From Thioalkalivibrio sp. (GTDB lineage Bacteria; Pseudomonadota; Gammaproteobacteria; Ectothiorhodospirales; Ectothiorhodospiraceae): a stretch of 5,889 nt of DNA. Each line of letters starts with the position of its first letter. Position 1 is the stretch's first letter. Below the pieces are notes generated by a model. That model did no database searches, had not been told where the DNA came from, and saw only the letters and a program-made list of their open reading frames with translations. Positions 5,054 through 5,889 of this stretch are shown here, piece by piece. The stretch spans positions 1 to 5,889 of the forward strand of contig PWRV01000101.1 in the NCBI GenBank assembly GCA_003563455.1, written 5' to 3'. Position numbers and translations under genes: made by a program.

Positions 5054-5799
5054 GACTGCACAATCTCGTGCTGCCGGTGCTGGTGCTGCTCGGCGTATCG
5101 ATCCAGCCCGCCTGGGGCCAGGCCGGTCTCGAGGTACTGAATGTCACGACCGGTCCGGAAGGCGAGCAGACCTACTCGGTCACGCTGCAGATCCTGATCC
5201 TGATGACGCTGCTCAGCCTGCTGCCGGCAGGCCTGATCATGCTGACCGCCTTCACCCGGATCATCATCGTGCTGGCCCTGCTGCGGCAGGGTCTGGGAAC
5301 GCAGCAGACCCCCTCCAACCAGGTCCTGATCGGACTGGCGCTGTTCCTGACGCTGTTCGTTATGGCACCGGTCTTCGACCAGATCAACGTCGTCGCGGTG
5401 CAGCCTTACATGCAGGAGGAACTGGGCGCGGAACAGGCGGTGGTCGAGGCCAGCGGGCCGATCCGCGAATTCATGCTGGCCCAGACCCGTGAAAACGACC
5501 TCGCGATGTTCGCGCGCATCAGCGGCCGCGACGGCTTCGAATCTCCGGACGACGTGCCCTTCACGCTGCTGGTTGCTTCCTTCGTGACCAGCGAGCTGAA
5601 GACGGCCTTCCAGATCGGTTTCCTGATCCTGATTCCGTTTCTGATCATCGATCTGGTGGTGGCCAGCGTCCTGATGTCGATGGGCATGGTGATGCTCTCG
5701 CCGCTGATCATCTCGCTGCCCTTCAAGGTGATGCTCTTCGTATTGGTGGACGGCTGGGCGCTGATCATGGGCACCCTTGCCTCCAGCTTCTTTGTATGA
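5050..5799 (+). CDS. fliP: Flagellar type III export gate protein FliP
   Basis: FliP (249 residues) makes up the core of the export gate, a pentamer that with FliQ and FliR forms the helical protein-conducting pore. Residues 1-24 (LHNLVLPVLVLLGVSIQPAWGQ) are a signal peptide, as known for flagellar FliP. Membrane segments lie at about 45-66, 70-79/92-110, 185-208 and 210-240. Family signatures are intact: LTAFTRIIIVLALLRQGLGT (65-84), SNQVLIGLALFLT (89-101), FVTSELKTAFQIGFLILIPF (178-197) and DLVVASVLMSMGMVMLSP (201-218), plus ISLPFKVMLFVLVDGW (221-236). The GTG start at 5050 overlaps the fliO stop by four bases (GTGA). GGGAG (5037-5041) lies eight bases upstream. No ATG alternative keeps the signal peptide. 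Confidence 0.98.
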   Translation: MRLHNLVLPVLVLLGVSIQPAWGQAGLEVLNVTTGPEGEQTYSVTLQILILMTLLSLLPAGLIMLTAFTRIIIVLALLRQGLGTQQTPSNQVLIGLALFLTLFVMAPVFDQINVVAVQPYMQEELGAEQAVVEASGPIREFMLAQTRENDLAMFARISGRDGFESPDDVPFTLLVASFVTSELKTAFQIGFLILIPFLIIDLVVASVLMSMGMVMLSPLIISLPFKVMLFVLVDGWALIMGTLASSFFV

Positions 5800-5803
5800 A
5801 CCC

Positions 5804-5827
5804 CCGCCGACGCCTTCGTGCCGGCGG
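5804..5827 (+). other. Intercistronic hairpin between fliP and fliQ
   Basis: CCGCCG (5804-5809) pairs with CGGCGG (5822-5827). After one A-C mismatch, the inner bases 5811-5813 and 5818-5820 pair, including one G-U pair, around the loop CTTC. It lies five bases after the fliP stop and ends 12 bases before the fliQ ribosome site. No T-run follows, so it is not a terminator. It might protect the fliP 3' end or slow exonucleases, but chance is possible in GC-rich DNA. Confidence 0.4.
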
Positions 5828-5854
5828 CGCCCGCGATTGGGAGGTGACCGGACC

Positions 5855-5889
5855 ATGACCCCCGAAACCGTCGTCGAGATCGGGCGCGA
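5855..5889 (+). CDS. fliQ: Flagellar export gate protein FliQ, N-terminal 11 residues (3' end outside window)
   Basis: Only MTPETVVEIGR is visible before the window ends. FliQ proteins commonly start MTPE or MTPD followed by a short amphipathic stretch, and fliQ follows fliP in nearly all flagellar clusters. A strong ribosome site, GGGAGG (5839-5844), lies ten bases upstream, supporting a real start here. FliQ is a small two-helix membrane protein of about 90 residues in the FliPQR export gate. The assignment depends mainly on context, because the visible peptide is too short for a family match by itself. Confidence 0.85.
   Translation, partial: MTPETVVEIGR

Noticed and set aside
4714..5856. 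Minus-strand open frame (380 codons) opposite fliO and fliP
   Set aside because: Its His/Gln/Asp-rich product mirrors the Leu/Val/Ile codons of the FliP membrane helices on the other strand.

Overview
The window is a stretch of a flagellar export and motor gene cluster. All genes are on the + strand in the order fliI (3' end only), fliJ, fliK, fliL, fliM, fliN, fliO, fliP, fliQ (first 11 codons only). The DNA is GC-rich, with strong G/C preference at third codon positions. The fliIJK-fliLMNOPQ order and the -24/-12 (sigma-54) promoter in front of fliL suggest a polarly flagellated gammaproteobacterium with Pseudomonas- or Ectothiorhodospiraceae-like regulation. This placement rests on gene order and promoter type only; the species cannot be read from the window.

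Layout. Positions 1-926 hold the end of the export ATPase FliI and its coiled-coil partner FliJ. A 115-base gap follows, with a degenerate sigma-54-type promoter directly after the fliJ stop and a set of mutually exclusive small hairpins. fliK (hook-length ruler) spans 1042-2310. The gap 2311-2608 (298 bases) is the most structured part of the window. It holds a convergent pair of REP-like palindromes that also look like intrinsic terminators, then more small hairpins, then an AT-rich tract, and finally a full-consensus sigma-54 promoter. From 2609 the genes fliL, fliM, fliN, fliO, fliP and fliQ run with very short gaps or start/stop overlaps, as one transcription unit that continues past the window edge.

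Function. FliI and FliJ energise and feed the flagellar type III export gate. FliO and FliP (with FliQ and genes beyond the window) build that gate in the membrane. FliK sets hook length and triggers the switch to filament-class export. FliL supports stator function at the basal body. FliM and FliN form the C-ring switch that receives CheY-P.

I see no undescribed system here. The coding content is a standard flagellar locus. The points worth a second look are regulatory: separate sigma-54 signals for fliK and for fliL-onward, and a REP-like doublet that probably insulates the two units.
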